Notes: generated by a model not told the origin, from the sequence alone. A stretch of DNA of 64,000 nt from Massilia brevitalea (GCF_030711405.1 NZ_JAULSI010000013.1:1-64000); one strand, 5' to 3'. Shown: positions 1 to 10,076, counted from the stretch's first letter. Numbers and translations: made by a program.

Positions 1-108
1 TCAATCTTCTTCTTGCAAAACGGGTGGAGTCCATAGATACGGTTGTGGCCGCTGGCCTGGCTATAGTCTGCGGGAACGCGGACCTTTCGCTCGCGCCTGG
101 AGATCTTG
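1..108. other. no gene recognised downstream of gspC
   Basis: This stretch follows the stop codon of gspC, the last gene of the type II secretion operon. I see no supported reading frame, no clear terminator hairpin with a T-run and no RNA gene. The window edge truncates whatever lies further downstream. Confidence 0.5.
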
Positions 109-819
109 TTACTGCGTCGGCTGCTCGCTGGACGGCTGTCCCATCACGCGCGTGGGCGGGGGCATTTGCGGCTCGGCTGGCGGCGGTGGCACGTTGTTGC
201 CCTGCACGGCCTGGTTGTAGTTGGCGGCGGCCGGCGATGGTGGGGTTTCCTGCGGCGGTTCTTCGTTCGGCCCCACCACCGGGTCGACTTCTCCCGGCGG
301 CGGCGGGCCGCGCACCACGGCGCCCGGCGCGGTTTGCGGTTCGACCGCCGGCATGGCGCCGACGGGGGCGGCCTGCATGGCCGGCGCCTGCGGCGGCATG
401 GCCGCGCCCGAGAGCGGGATCGCCGGCTTGGTGTCCGCCATCAGTTCCACACGCTTCATGACGCCGCCGTCGGACAACATCACGTAGCGCGGATGCACTT
501 CGCTGATCGTCACGCCCGGGGCCAGCTCGCGGCCGACTTTCAGGGCTTTCGGCGGCTGGCCGTCGGCGACGATGATGGCGACGCTGTCGCGTCCGGCCGA
601 GACGATGCCGGTCAACTGGTAGTTGGTGACGACGGCCGTGGCGGCCTGGCCACCGAACAGGGTGGCGGCGGCATCGGGCGCCGGCTCGGGAATGCCGGCC
701 GGCGGCGCAGCGGCGATCGCGCGCTGCTGCGGCTTGTACAACTGCATGCCCCAATAGGTGGCCGAAACCGCCAGGAAGACCAGGGCAAGCAGGGTGAGAA
801 GGAGGGGCAAACGCTTCAT
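109..819 (-). CDS. gspC: type II secretion system inner-membrane protein C (GspC), short form without PDZ domain
   Basis: About 236 residues. The start is at MKRLPLL, because AAGGA lies a few bases before that ATG and the upstream extension would run into gspF. There is one N-terminal membrane helix (residues 5-24), then a region of about 75 residues that fits the periplasmic homology region contacting the secretin GspD, then a long proline- and alanine-rich tail. No PDZ domain is visible, so the protein is at the short end for GspC. It is the last gene of the gsp operon, 10 bp after gspF. Family knowledge: GspC links the inner-membrane platform to the outer-membrane secretin. The position and the homology region support the call; the low-complexity tail is unassigned. 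Confidence 0.8.
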   Translation of the reverse strand: MKRLPLLLTLLALVFLAVSATYWGMQLYKPQQRAIAAAPPAGIPEPAPDAAATLFGGQAATAVVTNYQLTGIVSAGRDSVAIIVADGQPPKALKVGRELAPGVTISEVHPRYVMLSDGGVMKRVELMADTKPAIPLSGAAMPPQAPAMQAAPVGAMPAVEPQTAPGAVVRGPPPPGEVDPVVGPNEEPPQETPPSPAAANYNQAVQGNNVPPPPAEPQMPPPTRVMGQPSSEQPTQ

Positions 820-829
820 GATGTCCTTG

Positions 830-2050
830 TTAGCGCACCAGCTGGTTGATTTCAATGATCGGCATCAGGACGGCCAGCACGATCAGCAGCACGACCAGGC
901 CCATGGCCAGGATCAGCACCGGCTCCAACAGGCCGGCAATGGTCAGGGTGCGGCGCTCGAGGTCGGCCTGCTGCGAGTTGGCGGCACGCTCCAGCATGGC
1001 CGGCAGTTCGCCGGTGATCTCGCCGGCGCGGATCATGTGCACCAGCATCGGCGGGAAATGCTTTTGCGCCGACAGCGCCCGCGCCAGGCTGACGCCTTCG
1101 CGCACGCTGCCCGTCGCCTGTTCGACCAGCTCGCGCATCGCAACGTTCGATAAAGTTTCGCGGCTGGTGTCGAGGGCGCGCAGGATCGGCACGCCGGACC
1201 CGGTGGTGATCGCCAGGGTACTGGCGAAACGCGCCGTGTTCAGGCTGCGCTCGAACTTGCCGTAGATGGGCGCGGTCAGCAGCCAGGTGTGCCAGCGCCG
1301 TTTCAGCACGGGATTCTTCAGCGCATTGCGCCAGGCAAACCAGGCGCCGACCAGGGCCAGGCCCAGCACGATGCCCCAGGCCCGCATGAAGTCGGACACG
1401 GCCAGCATCATCACCGTGAGCAGCGGCAGTTTTTGCTTGGTATTCGCGAACACCGAGACGATCTGCGGCACCACATAGGTGAGCAGGAAGATCACGATGG
1501 CGAACGCGACCACGGTGACGATGGCCGGATAGGTAAAGGCCAGGCGCACCTTCTGCACCAAGGCATTGCGGCGCTCGATGTAGTCTGCCAGGCGCGACAG
1601 CACCCGTGCCAGCTGGCCGATCTGCTCGCCCGAGGCCACCAGGGCGCGGTAGATTTCGGCGAAGTCGCGCGGGTGGTGCGACAGTGCCGCCGAGAAGGAG
1701 ATACCGCCCATCACTTCCGAGCGGATCGAGGCGATCAGGTCGCGCAGGTATGGCTTTTCGGCCTGTTCGAGCAGCGCCGTGAACGCTTGCTCCAGCGGCA
1801 GGCCGGCTTCGAGCAGGCTGGCCAGCTGGCGCGTGAACAGCGCCAGTTCGTTTTGCGACAGGCGCTCGCCGATGCCGCGCGCACGGGTGGCGCCGGAGGC
1901 ATCGACCTGGGCCGCAATCGCTTCGACGGTGAGCGGTGTCAACCCCTGGGTACGCAGGTCGGCACGCGCGGCGCGCGGGCTGTCGGCATTGACCACGCCC
2001 TTGCGCGTGGCGCCGCCTGCATCGACGGCTTCGTAACGGAATGCCGGCAT
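830..2050 (-). CDS. gspF: type II secretion system inner-membrane platform protein F
   Basis: 406 residues, the usual GspF/PilC length. It starts with MPAFRYEAVD, a typical family opening. Two T2SSF domains are visible: one around residues 65-190 with FTRQLASLLEAGLPL, and a second around 270-395 with FASTLAITTGSGVPIL. Hydrophobic segments lie near residues 170-195 and 220-240 and at the C-terminus (LEPVLILAMGLVVLLIVLAVLMP). GspF sits in the inner membrane and is thought to couple the GspE ATPase to pseudopilus growth. It lies 4 bp after gspE. Confidence 0.97.
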   Translation of the reverse strand: MPAFRYEAVDAGGATRKGVVNADSPRAARADLRTQGLTPLTVEAIAAQVDASGATRARGIGERLSQNELALFTRQLASLLEAGLPLEQAFTALLEQAEKPYLRDLIASIRSEVMGGISFSAALSHHPRDFAEIYRALVASGEQIGQLARVLSRLADYIERRNALVQKVRLAFTYPAIVTVVAFAIVIFLLTYVVPQIVSVFANTKQKLPLLTVMMLAVSDFMRAWGIVLGLALVGAWFAWRNALKNPVLKRRWHTWLLTAPIYGKFERSLNTARFASTLAITTGSGVPILRALDTSRETLSNVAMRELVEQATGSVREGVSLARALSAQKHFPPMLVHMIRAGEITGELPAMLERAANSQQADLERRTLTIAGLLEPVLILAMGLVVLLIVLAVLMPIIEINQLVR

Positions 2051-2054
2051 GGCC

Positions 2055-3476
2055 TCAGTCCTTCGTCACGCGCAGCAGTTCCGCCTGCGTGGTGACGCCT
2101 TCGCGCAGCCAGCGTTCGCCGTCTTCGCGCATGGTTCGCATGCCGCTCGACTGCGCGGCCGCGCGGATGTCGGCCTCGGACGCCTGGTTGTGGATCTGGG
2201 CGCGGATTTTTTCGTCGGTTTCGAGCAGCTCGTAGACGCCGACACGGCCCTGGTAGCCGGTGTGGCCGCAGCGCTCGCAGCCGACGGCATGCCATTGCAC
2301 GCCATCGCTTTTCTTGCACTGCGGGCAGAGCTTGCGCACCAGGCGCTGCGCCATCACGCCCAGCAGCGACGAGGACAGCAGGAAGGGTTCGATGCCCATG
2401 TCGAGCAGACGGGTGACGGCGGCGGCGGCGTCGTTGGTATGCAGGGTTGCCAGCACCAGGTGGCCGGTGAGCGAAGCCTGGACCGCGATCTGCGCCGTTT
2501 CCAGGTCGCGGATCTCGCCGATCATGATCACGTCCGGGTCCTGGCGCAGGATGGCGCGCAGGGCCTTGGCGAAGGTCATGTCGATGCGCGCGTTCACCTG
2601 GGTCTGGCCGACGCCGTTCAGGTCGTACTCGATCGGGTCTTCCACCGTCATGATGTTGGTGGTCGAGGCGTTCAGGCGCGACAGCGCGGCGTACAGCGTG
2701 GTGGTCTTGCCGGAACCGGTCGGGCCCGTAACGAGCACGATGCCGTGCGGCTGGTTGATCAGCTTGTCGAACTGCGGCAGCAGGTCCGGGCTCATGCCCA
2801 GGTGCGAGAGATCGAGGCGGCCGGCTTCCTTGTCGAGCAGACGCAGCACGGCGCGCTCGCCGTGGCCGGTCGGCAAGGTGGAAACGCGCACGTCGACCGG
2901 CTTGCCGCCGATGCGCAGGGTGATGCGGCCATCCTGGGGCAGGCGTTTCTCGGCGATGTCGAGCTGCGACATGATCTTGATACGCGAGATCAGCGAGGCG
3001 TGGATGCCCTTGCGTGGACGCACGATGTCGCGCAGGGCGCCGTCGATGCGAAAGCGCACGACCGAGGTCTGCTCGAAGGGTTCGATATGGATGTCGGACG
3101 CGCCTTCGCGCAGCGATTGCGTGAGCAGCGCGTTGATCATGCGGATGACGGGTGCGTCGTCGGACGATTCGAGCAGGTCTTCGATGGCCGGCACGTCCTG
3201 CAGCAGGCGCGTGAGGTCGAGGTCGGCGTCGAATTCGTCGGCGACCTGGTTGGCGTCGCCGCCGGCCGACGAATAGGCGCTGGCGATGGCGTCGTCGAGT
3301 TCGCTGCGGTCGAGGCGGCGCAGCGCGATGCGCCCGAAACGGCGCGACACCTCGGCGATCGCCGCCGGCGGCGTGCTGTTCGAGATCAGCACTTCGACGC
3401 TTTGCGCCGGGTCGTCGCCGGCGCGCGCCAGCACCCCGTGGTCGCGGGCAAAGGCGTAAGGCAACAAATTAGTCAT
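2055..3476 (-). CDS. gspE: type II secretion ATPase GspE
   Basis: 473 residues. The secretion ATPase that drives pseudopilus assembly. The Walker A motif is [13 protein letters not shown], the Walker B/His-box region includes [16 protein letters not shown], and the zinc-binding C-terminal subdomain has CPQCKK followed by [12 protein letters not shown]. The N-terminal domain (residues 1-110) is short compared with enterobacterial GspE. It starts 6 bp after gspD within the operon, with only a weak ribosome binding site, so translation may be coupled to gspD. Confidence 0.98.
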   Translation of the reverse strand: MTNLLPYAFARDHGVLARAGDDPAQSVEVLISNSTPPAAIAEVSRRFGRIALRRLDRSELDDAIASAYSSAGGDANQVADEFDADLDLTRLLQDVPAIEDLLESSDDAPVIRMINALLTQSLREGASDIHIEPFEQTSVVRFRIDGALRDIVRPRKGIHASLISRIKIMSQLDIAEKRLPQDGRITLRIGGKPVDVRVSTLPTGHGERAVLRLLDKEAGRLDLSHLGMSPDLLPQFDKLINQPHGIVLVTGPTGSGKTTTLYAALSRLNASTTNIMTVEDPIEYDLNGVGQTQVNARIDMTFAKALRAILRQDPDVIMIGEIRDLETAQIAVQASLTGHLVLATLHTNDAAAAVTRLLDMGIEPFLLSSSLLGVMAQRLVRKLCPQCKKSDGVQWHAVGCERCGHTGYQGRVGVYELLETDEKIRAQIHNQASEADIRAAAQSSGMRTMREDGERWLREGVTTQAELLRVTKD

Positions 3477-3482
3477 GGCTCA

Positions 3483-5783
3483 TCAATTCTGGTTCGATGG
3501 CTGCACTGGACGGTACTCGGGCACAGGCGCCTGCTGGCCTGCCGGCTGGGCCGGCTGGGCCGTTCCCGTACCGGTTGCGGCGCCTGGACGGACCGGCGGC
3601 GGCGCCGGCGGCGGCAAGGTTGCCATGTCGCCGCCTGCCGGAGGCTGGCCATTGTTCAAGGGAGGCAGGACCGGCGCGCCGAGGTTGCGCATCAGGATCG
3701 TATCGTCCTGCGGCTGCGAGGAAATACCCAAGGCGCGCATGTATTCGTAGCGGTCCATCGAGATACTGTTGTTCTGTTCCTTGCTGCGCACCACGACGGG
3801 GCGCAGGAACACCATCAGGTTGGTCTTGTCGCGGGTACGCGAGCGATACTTGAACAGGTTGCCGAGCACCGGAATGTCCCCCAGCCCACGTACCTTTTCC
3901 TCGCCGGAGTTCGAGTTGTCCTGGATCAGGCCGCCGAGCACGATGATCTGGCCGTCGTCGGCCAGGACATTGCTTTCGATGGCACGCACCGTGGTCACGA
4001 TGCCTTCGGTCCGCGTGATGGAGCTGTCGATGCCCGAATTCTCGTGATAGATCGACAGCTTGACGACGCCGCCCTCGGAAATCTGCGGGCGTACCTTCAG
4101 CAAGAGGCCGATGTCCTTGCGGTCGACGGTCTGGAACGGGTTATTGGCGCCGCTCGTGCCCGTGGTGAACGAACCCGTGATGATCGGGATGTTCTGACCT
4201 ACCTTGATGGTCGCCAGCTCGTTATCGAGGGTGATCATGTTCGGTGTGGACAAGATGTTGGCGTTGCCGCCGTTTTCAAGGGCGCTGGCCACGGCGCCCA
4301 GGCCCAGCTCGCCATTGATCTGGCGGAACACGCCCAGCGTCAGGCCCGGCAGCGAGGGAATGCTGGCGTTCTCGCCGCTGAGCCCGCCGCGGGCCGCGGC
4401 GGCCAGGTTGATCAGGTTGTTGCTGCCGGTGCCATTGAAGGACTGGATGCCGCCGATGCGGTACTTGCTGGCGTTGTCGCCCGATAAACCGAGCCACTGG
4501 ACGCCGAATTCCGACGCTTTACTGGAGGTCATTTCCACCACCAGGGCCTCGATATAGACCTGGGCGCGGCGCACGTCGAGCTGGTCGATCACGCCGCGCA
4601 GGTTGCGGTAAACGGCGTCCGGCGCGGTGATGATCAGGCTGTTGGTGGAAGCGTCGGCCTGGATGAAGCCGGAACCCTGGCCGCCGCCGGCGCCGGTGGC
4701 CGTGGCCTGGCCCTGCTGGGCGTAGGTATTGCCGGTGCCGCCCATGCCGATGCTGCTCTGCTGGCCTTGCTGGCCGCCGAGGTTGCCGCCGGTACCGCCC
4801 TGGGCGCCGGCCTGGATGTTGCCGCCGGTCGTGCCCTGCTGCTGCACCGGCACCGCCGAAGCGTCTTGCGAGACCACGGCGCGCAGGGTTTGCGCGACCT
4901 TGGTGGCGTCGGCGTTCTTCAGGTAGACCACGTGGATGTTGCCGCGCTCGGTGGTCGGCTGGTCGAGCTTGGCGATCAGCGACTTGGCGAGGTTGGCGCG
5001 CGCCTGCGACGGTGCGCGCACCACGATGGAGTTGGTGCGCGGATCGGCCAGCACGGCCACGCGGCCGGAATCGCCGCCGGCGGCCGGCTCCATCAGGCGC
5101 CCGACCAGGGTGGCGATGTCGCTGGCGATGCCGTTACGGATCGGCACCACGTCGAGGTCGGCCGCCACCGGCGCGTCGAGCGCGGCAATGATGCGCGACA
5201 GGCGGCGCAGGTTGTCGGCGTAGTCGGTGATCACCAGGCTGTTGTTGCCCGGGTTCGCCATGATGGAATTGTTCGGCGAAATCAGCGGGCGCAGCACGGC
5301 GGTGAGATTCGCGGCCGATTCGTATTGCAGGTGGTAGATCTGGGTGGCGATCTGGTCGCCCTGGACGCGCGAGCCGCGGGTGCCGACCTGGGTCGGCGAG
5401 GATTGCAGCTTGGCCTCGGCTTCGGGCACGACCTTGGCGTAGCCCTCGCCGGTGGTGACCACCGCATAGCCCTGCAGGCGCAGCGCCGAGGTGAGCAGGC
5501 CGAAGGCCTGGCTCTTGGTCAGCGACTTTTCCGACTGCAGCGTGAGCGTCCCCTTGACGCGCGGGTCGACGATGAAGGTCATGCCGGTGTAGTGGCCGAC
5601 GGCCTTGATCACCGATTCGATGTCGGCGTTCACGAAGCTGAGGGCGGCGGAGTTTTCCTGCGCGAACACAGGCACGGGCAGGGCCGTGAACAGCGTGCAG
5701 CACAGCATGGCACCGGCGGCGATGCGGTGCAGCGCCGGGGTGGTGGAACTGCTGCCAGGGGTGCGACGGAAGGATGTTTTCAT
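3483..5783 (-). CDS. gspD: type II secretion outer-membrane secretin GspD
   Basis: 766 residues. A cleavable signal sequence ends near PVPVFAQ (about residue 41). The N0 domain (about 45-125) begins SFVNADIESVIKAVGHYTG, followed by N1-N3 repeats and the C-terminal secretin domain with VPVLGNLFKYRSR. A glycine- and glutamine-rich low-complexity insert lies around residues 305-365, and the C-terminal tail is proline-rich. It forms the outer-membrane pore of the type II system. The start ATG shares one base with the gspN stop (TAATG), so the two are probably translationally coupled. Confidence 0.98.
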   Translation of the reverse strand: MKTSFRRTPGSSSTTPALHRIAAGAMLCCTLFTALPVPVFAQENSAALSFVNADIESVIKAVGHYTGMTFIVDPRVKGTLTLQSEKSLTKSQAFGLLTSALRLQGYAVVTTGEGYAKVVPEAEAKLQSSPTQVGTRGSRVQGDQIATQIYHLQYESAANLTAVLRPLISPNNSIMANPGNNSLVITDYADNLRRLSRIIAALDAPVAADLDVVPIRNGIASDIATLVGRLMEPAAGGDSGRVAVLADPRTNSIVVRAPSQARANLAKSLIAKLDQPTTERGNIHVVYLKNADATKVAQTLRAVVSQDASAVPVQQQGTTGGNIQAGAQGGTGGNLGGQQGQQSSIGMGGTGNTYAQQGQATATGAGGGQGSGFIQADASTNSLIITAPDAVYRNLRGVIDQLDVRRAQVYIEALVVEMTSSKASEFGVQWLGLSGDNASKYRIGGIQSFNGTGSNNLINLAAAARGGLSGENASIPSLPGLTLGVFRQINGELGLGAVASALENGGNANILSTPNMITLDNELATIKVGQNIPIITGSFTTGTSGANNPFQTVDRKDIGLLLKVRPQISEGGVVKLSIYHENSGIDSSITRTEGIVTTVRAIESNVLADDGQIIVLGGLIQDNSNSGEEKVRGLGDIPVLGNLFKYRSRTRDKTNLMVFLRPVVVRSKEQNNSISMDRYEYMRALGISSQPQDDTILMRNLGAPVLPPLNNGQPPAGGDMATLPPPAPPPVRPGAATGTGTAQPAQPAGQQAPVPEYRPVQPSNQN

Positions 5784-6556
5784 TATCTGAACTCGAGTGC
5801 GATTATGTTTTTACCGTTCACCATGCGACGCTGCCCGAGCAGGTTCAGCATGTTGCCCAGCGTGTCTTCGTAGCCGTCCGCGGCCGCTGCCTGCCCCGAA
5901 AAGCGCAGGCGTCCGTTCTGTAATTGCCCCGATCCCGACAGCAGCAGCGCGCCACGCACCGTGGAGAGCACCAGGTCGGCCTGTGGGCCGCGCCAGTCCA
6001 TCGCCATCTGGTAACTGCCCAGCGGCCGGATCGGCGCCATGCGCGAGCCCATGTCGTCCATGCTCAGGACGGTACGGCCCGTGACCCTGACATTGTTGAC
6101 TTCGCGTACCAGGTCGAGCTGGTTCCAGGAGAGCCGGATCTTGCCCGAGGGCGCCAGCGTGTTCAGCGGCGCACCGAGCCCGGCCAGCCCCCCCGCCGGC
6201 AGCAGCAATTGCCCGGCACTCACCTGCCATTCGCTCCAGCTGCCTTCCACCAGCACCGGCTGGGCCAGGGCCTGCGGGTTTTCCAGCGTCATGTTCACCG
6301 CGCCGAACAGCACCAGCGGCGACAGGCGCCAGCTGAAACGCCCGGGCAGCAGCGGCGTGACCGCCCCGCCCGGCCCCGGCGCCCCACCCACGAAAGCTGA
6401 GCCGTTCCAGAGCGTACCCGTGGCGTCTCCGAGAGTCAAACGGCCGCCGCTCTGACGCTCGACGATGTTGCCGAGCCAGCTGGCCGGCAGGAACACCAGC
6501 ACCGTGACGGCCACTGCAAGCGCAACGACGCCTGTCCACAACAGGATACGCCTCAT
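5783..6556 (-). CDS. gspN: type II secretion system protein N
   Basis: 257 residues with one N-terminal membrane helix (residues 5-27, ILLWTGVVALAVAVTVLVF) and a periplasmic remainder containing the GspN-type stretch RLTLGDATGTLWNGSA. GspN is an accessory component whose role is not well settled. It overlaps gspM by 4 bp (ATGA) and gspD by one base. The assignment rests on domain recognition and position. Confidence 0.9.
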   Translation of the reverse strand: MRRILLWTGVVALAVAVTVLVFLPASWLGNIVERQSGGRLTLGDATGTLWNGSAFVGGAPGPGGAVTPLLPGRFSWRLSPLVLFGAVNMTLENPQALAQPVLVEGSWSEWQVSAGQLLLPAGGLAGLGAPLNTLAPSGKIRLSWNQLDLVREVNNVRVTGRTVLSMDDMGSRMAPIRPLGSYQMAMDWRGPQADLVLSTVRGALLLSGSGQLQNGRLRFSGQAAAADGYEDTLGNMLNLLGQRRMVNGKNIIALEFR

Positions 6557-7074
6557 CGGGCACCGATCCCGGTGTCCTGGCGCAGGGTCAGGCTGGCGTC
6601 GACCTGGCCGGCCGGGTCTTGCGCGCTGAACGTGGCTTCTTGTACTGCAACACGGTTTTCGCGGCGCTGGGCGTCGAGCCAGACCAGCAAATTGGCGAAC
6701 GAGGTACCGTTCACCTGCATGCGCACGTATTCGCCGGTGAGCGAGAGCGAAGCGGGCTTGATGCCGCGCGCTGCGAGGCTGGCATTCAGCGTTTCCTGGG
6801 TCATGGGCGTGACCGGCACCGGCGCCTGCCCGGCCAGGCCGCGCGCCTGCTCGGCCATGCCGGCCAGCTCGGCGGCCTGCTGGCGCAGCGCCGGTACCGA
6901 CCGCTGGAGCTGGGCGCGGCCCTCGACGGCCGGCTCGACGAGCACCATGTACAGCAGCGCCAGCACCACCACGGCGAAACCGGTCGTGAGATAGCGCCGC
7001 TCCTGGTCGGTGCGTGCGATCCAGTAGGCCTGGGCGCGTTCGCGCACCCCGCCGATTGTGCTGCCCAGACTCAT
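6553..7074 (-). CDS. gspM: type II secretion system protein M
   Basis: 173 residues. The ATG at 7074 forms a 4-bp ATGA overlap with the gspL stop; the same frame stays open upstream only as a shadow of gspL. A short cytoplasmic head precedes a membrane helix near residues 31-50 (TTGFAVVVLALLYMVLVEP), then a coiled-coil-like stretch and a ferredoxin-like periplasmic domain. GspM partners GspL in the inner-membrane platform. Confidence 0.92.
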   Translation of the reverse strand: MSLGSTIGGVRERAQAYWIARTDQERRYLTTGFAVVVLALLYMVLVEPAVEGRAQLQRSVPALRQQAAELAGMAEQARGLAGQAPVPVTPMTQETLNASLAARGIKPASLSLTGEYVRMQVNGTSFANLLVWLDAQRRENRVAVQEATFSAQDPAGQVDASLTLRQDTGIGAR

Positions 7075-8291
7075 GGCTTGGCTCCTGTGCTGCGCACCGT
7101 CCAGTTGGCGGGCGCGGTTTCTTCGAGATTCAAATGACGTGCCGACAAGGATGCACGCAGCGCCTGCACCCCGCCAGGGTCGACCGTTTCCGGTTTGACG
7201 CGCAAATGCAGTGCCCGTTCCTTGTACTCCATTGATGTAATTCCGGGCGGGCGCGGCATTTCCCGTGTTGCGTCGCCCAAGGCGCCGGCCAGGTACAGGA
7301 ATTCGTCGGCGCCGATCTGGCCGCTGCCGGCCTGGGCCAGGCGGATATGCTGGCGCATCTGCGCCACCGGATCGGAAATCGGTTCGTTCGGGTAGACCGA
7401 GCGGTAGGTTTGCGTCATCTGCTGGCGCACCGCGTTCGATTCGCCGCGCAGGCGCAGCCATTCGATGTTCAAACCGGCCAGGTTCACCGCCACGGCCAGC
7501 AGGGCCAGGGCGATCGGCACGCGCCAGCGGCGCCAGTCGCGCTGGCGGGCGCCGGCCGCGCCCAGCGCCGGGACCAGGTCGAAACCGGTACTCTTGGCGC
7601 CGTTCACCCAGTGCGCCCAGTCGTCGGCCTCGAGCTGGGTGGCAGGGCCGGCCTCGGCCAGCAGCACGCCGTACTCGCCCAACTGCTCGCGCGGCACATA
7701 CAGGGTGAGCGGGGCGTCGCCGGCGAGGGCGCGCGCGGTTTGCAGGGCGGCGGCGGGATTCGCGTCCAGCGCCAGGCCCAGGCCGCCGTACTGGCTCGTT
7801 CTCAGCAGCAGCTCGTTGCTGCCAATCGTGCCGCCGATGGCAGCGCTCACGCCGCCCGGCTGCAGCGGCAGGCACAGCTGGGCCGGCAGGACCACCACGG
7901 CGCGCGCGCCCTGCCCCAGCAGGATGCGCACCAGCGGCTCGATCCACTCGCGCTGCACCACCGCCACCGGGCGGGTGCCGTCGCCGGCTTGCGGCCCGGC
8001 CATCAGCACGCAATCGAGCGGGTCGCCCAGGATGTGTTCCTCGACCAGGCCGGGCAGTGCCGCACGCAGCTTGTTGCCGGACAGCGGAGGCGCCTGCACG
8101 GAAATCAGGTTGACGTCGGCGCCGGCCAGCAGCAGTACCACGCGGCGGCTGGCGGCGACCAGGTCGGTCAGGTTGCGCAGCGCGCCTTCGCCCTGCTGCT
8201 CGATGGCGCCGGCGTCGCCCACGACGGCAAAGCGGCACGGGGCGCCTTCGCCTTCGGCGCGCGCGGGATGCCGGATATAAAGTGTAGTCAA
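7071..8291 (-). CDS. gspL: type II secretion system protein L
   Basis: 406 residues. The cytoplasmic actin-like domain (about 1-240) would contact the GspE ATPase. A membrane helix follows a basic stretch near residue 255 (VPIALALLAVAVNLAGLN), and the remainder is a small periplasmic domain. GspL recruits GspE to the membrane in characterised systems. It is 16 bp after gspK and overlaps gspM by 4 bp. Confidence 0.95.
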   Translation of the reverse strand: MTTLYIRHPARAEGEGAPCRFAVVGDAGAIEQQGEGALRNLTDLVAASRRVVLLLAGADVNLISVQAPPLSGNKLRAALPGLVEEHILGDPLDCVLMAGPQAGDGTRPVAVVQREWIEPLVRILLGQGARAVVVLPAQLCLPLQPGGVSAAIGGTIGSNELLLRTSQYGGLGLALDANPAAALQTARALAGDAPLTLYVPREQLGEYGVLLAEAGPATQLEADDWAHWVNGAKSTGFDLVPALGAAGARQRDWRRWRVPIALALLAVAVNLAGLNIEWLRLRGESNAVRQQMTQTYRSVYPNEPISDPVAQMRQHIRLAQAGSGQIGADEFLYLAGALGDATREMPRPPGITSMEYKERALHLRVKPETVDPGGVQALRASLSARHLNLEETAPANWTVRSTGAKP

Positions 8292-8307
8292 ACCGTCTCG
8301 CTTTCTT

Positions 8308-9447
8308 CTAGTTTTGACGAACCCAGACCACCGTGATGCTGCCGGGTCCGAAGGACGCGGCGCGCTTGATCAGCGCGTCGGCGTTCAGGGCGCCCCGGTC
8401 GAGCCGGATGCGGCTGGACACGATGAAATAATCGCTATGCACGCTCACGGAGCCCGGCACCGGGGTATTCCCGCCGAGCTCGGTCATGAAATACTGCAAA
8501 TCGCGCCAGGGCGCGCTCCTGCGCCGCTGCACCAGCGCGTTCGCCTCGGACAGCGAAAAATTCGGGATCACCGCCGCCAGCACTTCAGGCGGCGCGGTAT
8601 TCACGTTCACCGGCGTCGCCTCCGGCAAGACCGTCACGAAGGGCCGCAGCTTTTCCACCATCTCCGGCGTAAAACCTTTTACTGCCAACAAATCCTCGAC
8701 TTCCAGGAAGCGGATCGGCGTACCGATGCCTTCGCGCGACACGGCCTGGGTCTGCGGCGGCGCACCGGACGACCCGCCCAGGCCGCCACTGCCATCGTCG
8801 ACACCGCCGGTATTGTCGACACCGCCCTGGCCGCCGTCTTCGGCATTGTTGGCCTGGGTCGGTGCGTCGCCCTGCTTGCCGACGGTGTCGCCCACTTCCT
8901 GCCCGGTGATGGGATCGACCATGCCGGTGCTGACCGCCGGCGGCGCCCCGGCTGCGACCAGGTTGGCCGTGGTCTTCGCCAGCGCCGGATTCATCTGCAA
9001 ATTGGTCATCAGGCGCGCCAGGATCGCCATCTGCGCCAGGTCGATCCGCCCGTTGTTGGTCAGGTTGGTGAGATTGTAACGCGAGGTGGCGTCGGTAATG
9101 CTGCCGGACAGGGTGGCGTCGAATACTTCGCCTTCGACCCGCTCGCGCTCGATATACTGGTCGAGCCGGGTTTCGGCCAGCGGCGTGGCCCAGACGTGGG
9201 TCAGCACGGTATGGTCGCGGTGGTCGATGGCGTCCTGGCGCAGCACCACGCTCGACCAGTCGAGCGCGCCGCGCAGGATCCAGCGCGTCTGCAGGTTCAG
9301 GCGCTGGTTTTCCATCGAGCGCACCTCGACCTGCTGCTGCCAGAACAGGCTGGCCACGATGGTGATGGCGAGCGTGGTCAGGAGCAAGGCGGTGATCACG
9401 GCGACGCCGCGCTGGCGCTGCCGACGACATGAGCGACAAGGCCGCAT
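8308..9447 (-). CDS. gspK: type II secretion minor pseudopilin K
   Basis: 379 residues. The start chosen at 9447 (MRPCRSCRRQ) shares a base with the gspJ stop (TGATG). A basic leader precedes GVAVITALLLTTLAITIVASLF, a prepilin cleavage site and hydrophobic helix; like other GspK proteins it lacks the usual Glu at position +5. A glycine- and aspartate-rich insert (about residues 190-250) interrupts the helical domain. GspK is thought to cap the pseudopilus tip with GspI and GspJ. Confidence 0.93.
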   Translation of the reverse strand: MRPCRSCRRQRQRGVAVITALLLTTLAITIVASLFWQQQVEVRSMENQRLNLQTRWILRGALDWSSVVLRQDAIDHRDHTVLTHVWATPLAETRLDQYIERERVEGEVFDATLSGSITDATSRYNLTNLTNNGRIDLAQMAILARLMTNLQMNPALAKTTANLVAAGAPPAVSTGMVDPITGQEVGDTVGKQGDAPTQANNAEDGGQGGVDNTGGVDDGSGGLGGSSGAPPQTQAVSREGIGTPIRFLEVEDLLAVKGFTPEMVEKLRPFVTVLPEATPVNVNTAPPEVLAAVIPNFSLSEANALVQRRRSAPWRDLQYFMTELGGNTPVPGSVSVHSDYFIVSSRIRLDRGALNADALIKRAASFGPGSITVVWVRQN

Positions 9448-10076
9448 CAGAGGCTCCCCAGCAGGAAGGATTTGGTCAGCGGCTGCGCGTAGCCGCGCGT
9501 GCGCAGCACCACCTGCAGGCCGGTCACGGCCAGGGCCGAGGCGCTCGTGACCGGCGCTTGCGGATTCGTTTCGACCTGCGCGCGCCAGGCGCCGTTCTGC
9601 CAGACCAGCACGCCCATTGCCTCGATGCCGCCCTGCAGCACCACCGGCGGGGTAGTGTCGGCGTCGGTAATGGCCGCCTGCCACAGCGCGTCGAGCTGGA
9701 CCAGGTCGCGCGTGGCAATCGATTCGCGGCGCAGCAATTGCCCGTTCACCAGGCGATAAGCGATGACTTGCAGGCGCGCCGGCTCGTTTTCGTTGAACAC
9801 GGTACGCACCAGGGTGATGCGGCCCTCGTTCTGCTGCAGGAAGGGACGGCGTCCAAGGATGCTGGCATCGGCCGCATGCTCGGCATCGCTTTGCAGCTGG
9901 GCAAAGGCAAGCTGCATGCCGCGCGTGGCTTCCATCTGCTCGGTCAGCGAGGAACGCGCACGCACGATGCCGTCCAGGCCGCGCCAGCCGAGCACGGCCA
10001 CCATGGCCAGGATGCCGATCGCCACCAGCAGTTCGATCAGCGTGAAGCCGCGCGTCTTGTGCATGCCGGGTGTCAT
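9447..10076 (-). CDS. gspJ: type II secretion minor pseudopilin J
   Basis: 209 residues from MTPGMHKTR, whose ATG overlaps the gspI stop by 4 bp; MHKTR at 10064 is an alternative. The prepilin signal is TRGFTLIELLVAIGILAM with Glu at +5. The remainder matches GspJ, including the conserved WRGLDGIVRARSSL. It is a tip pseudopilin. Confidence 0.93.
   Translation of the reverse strand: MTPGMHKTRGFTLIELLVAIGILAMVAVLGWRGLDGIVRARSSLTEQMEATRGMQLAFAQLQSDAEHAADASILGRRPFLQQNEGRITLVRTVFNENEPARLQVIAYRLVNGQLLRRESIATRDLVQLDALWQAAITDADTTPPVVLQGGIEAMGVLVWQNGAWRAQVETNPQAPVTSASALAVTGLQVVLRTRGYAQPLTKSFLLGSL

Noticed and set aside
2049-4487. 812-codon plus-strand frame opposite gspE and gspD
   Set aside because: Shadow of the real genes on the minus strand; composition is Arg/His/Gln-rich and has no recognisable domain.
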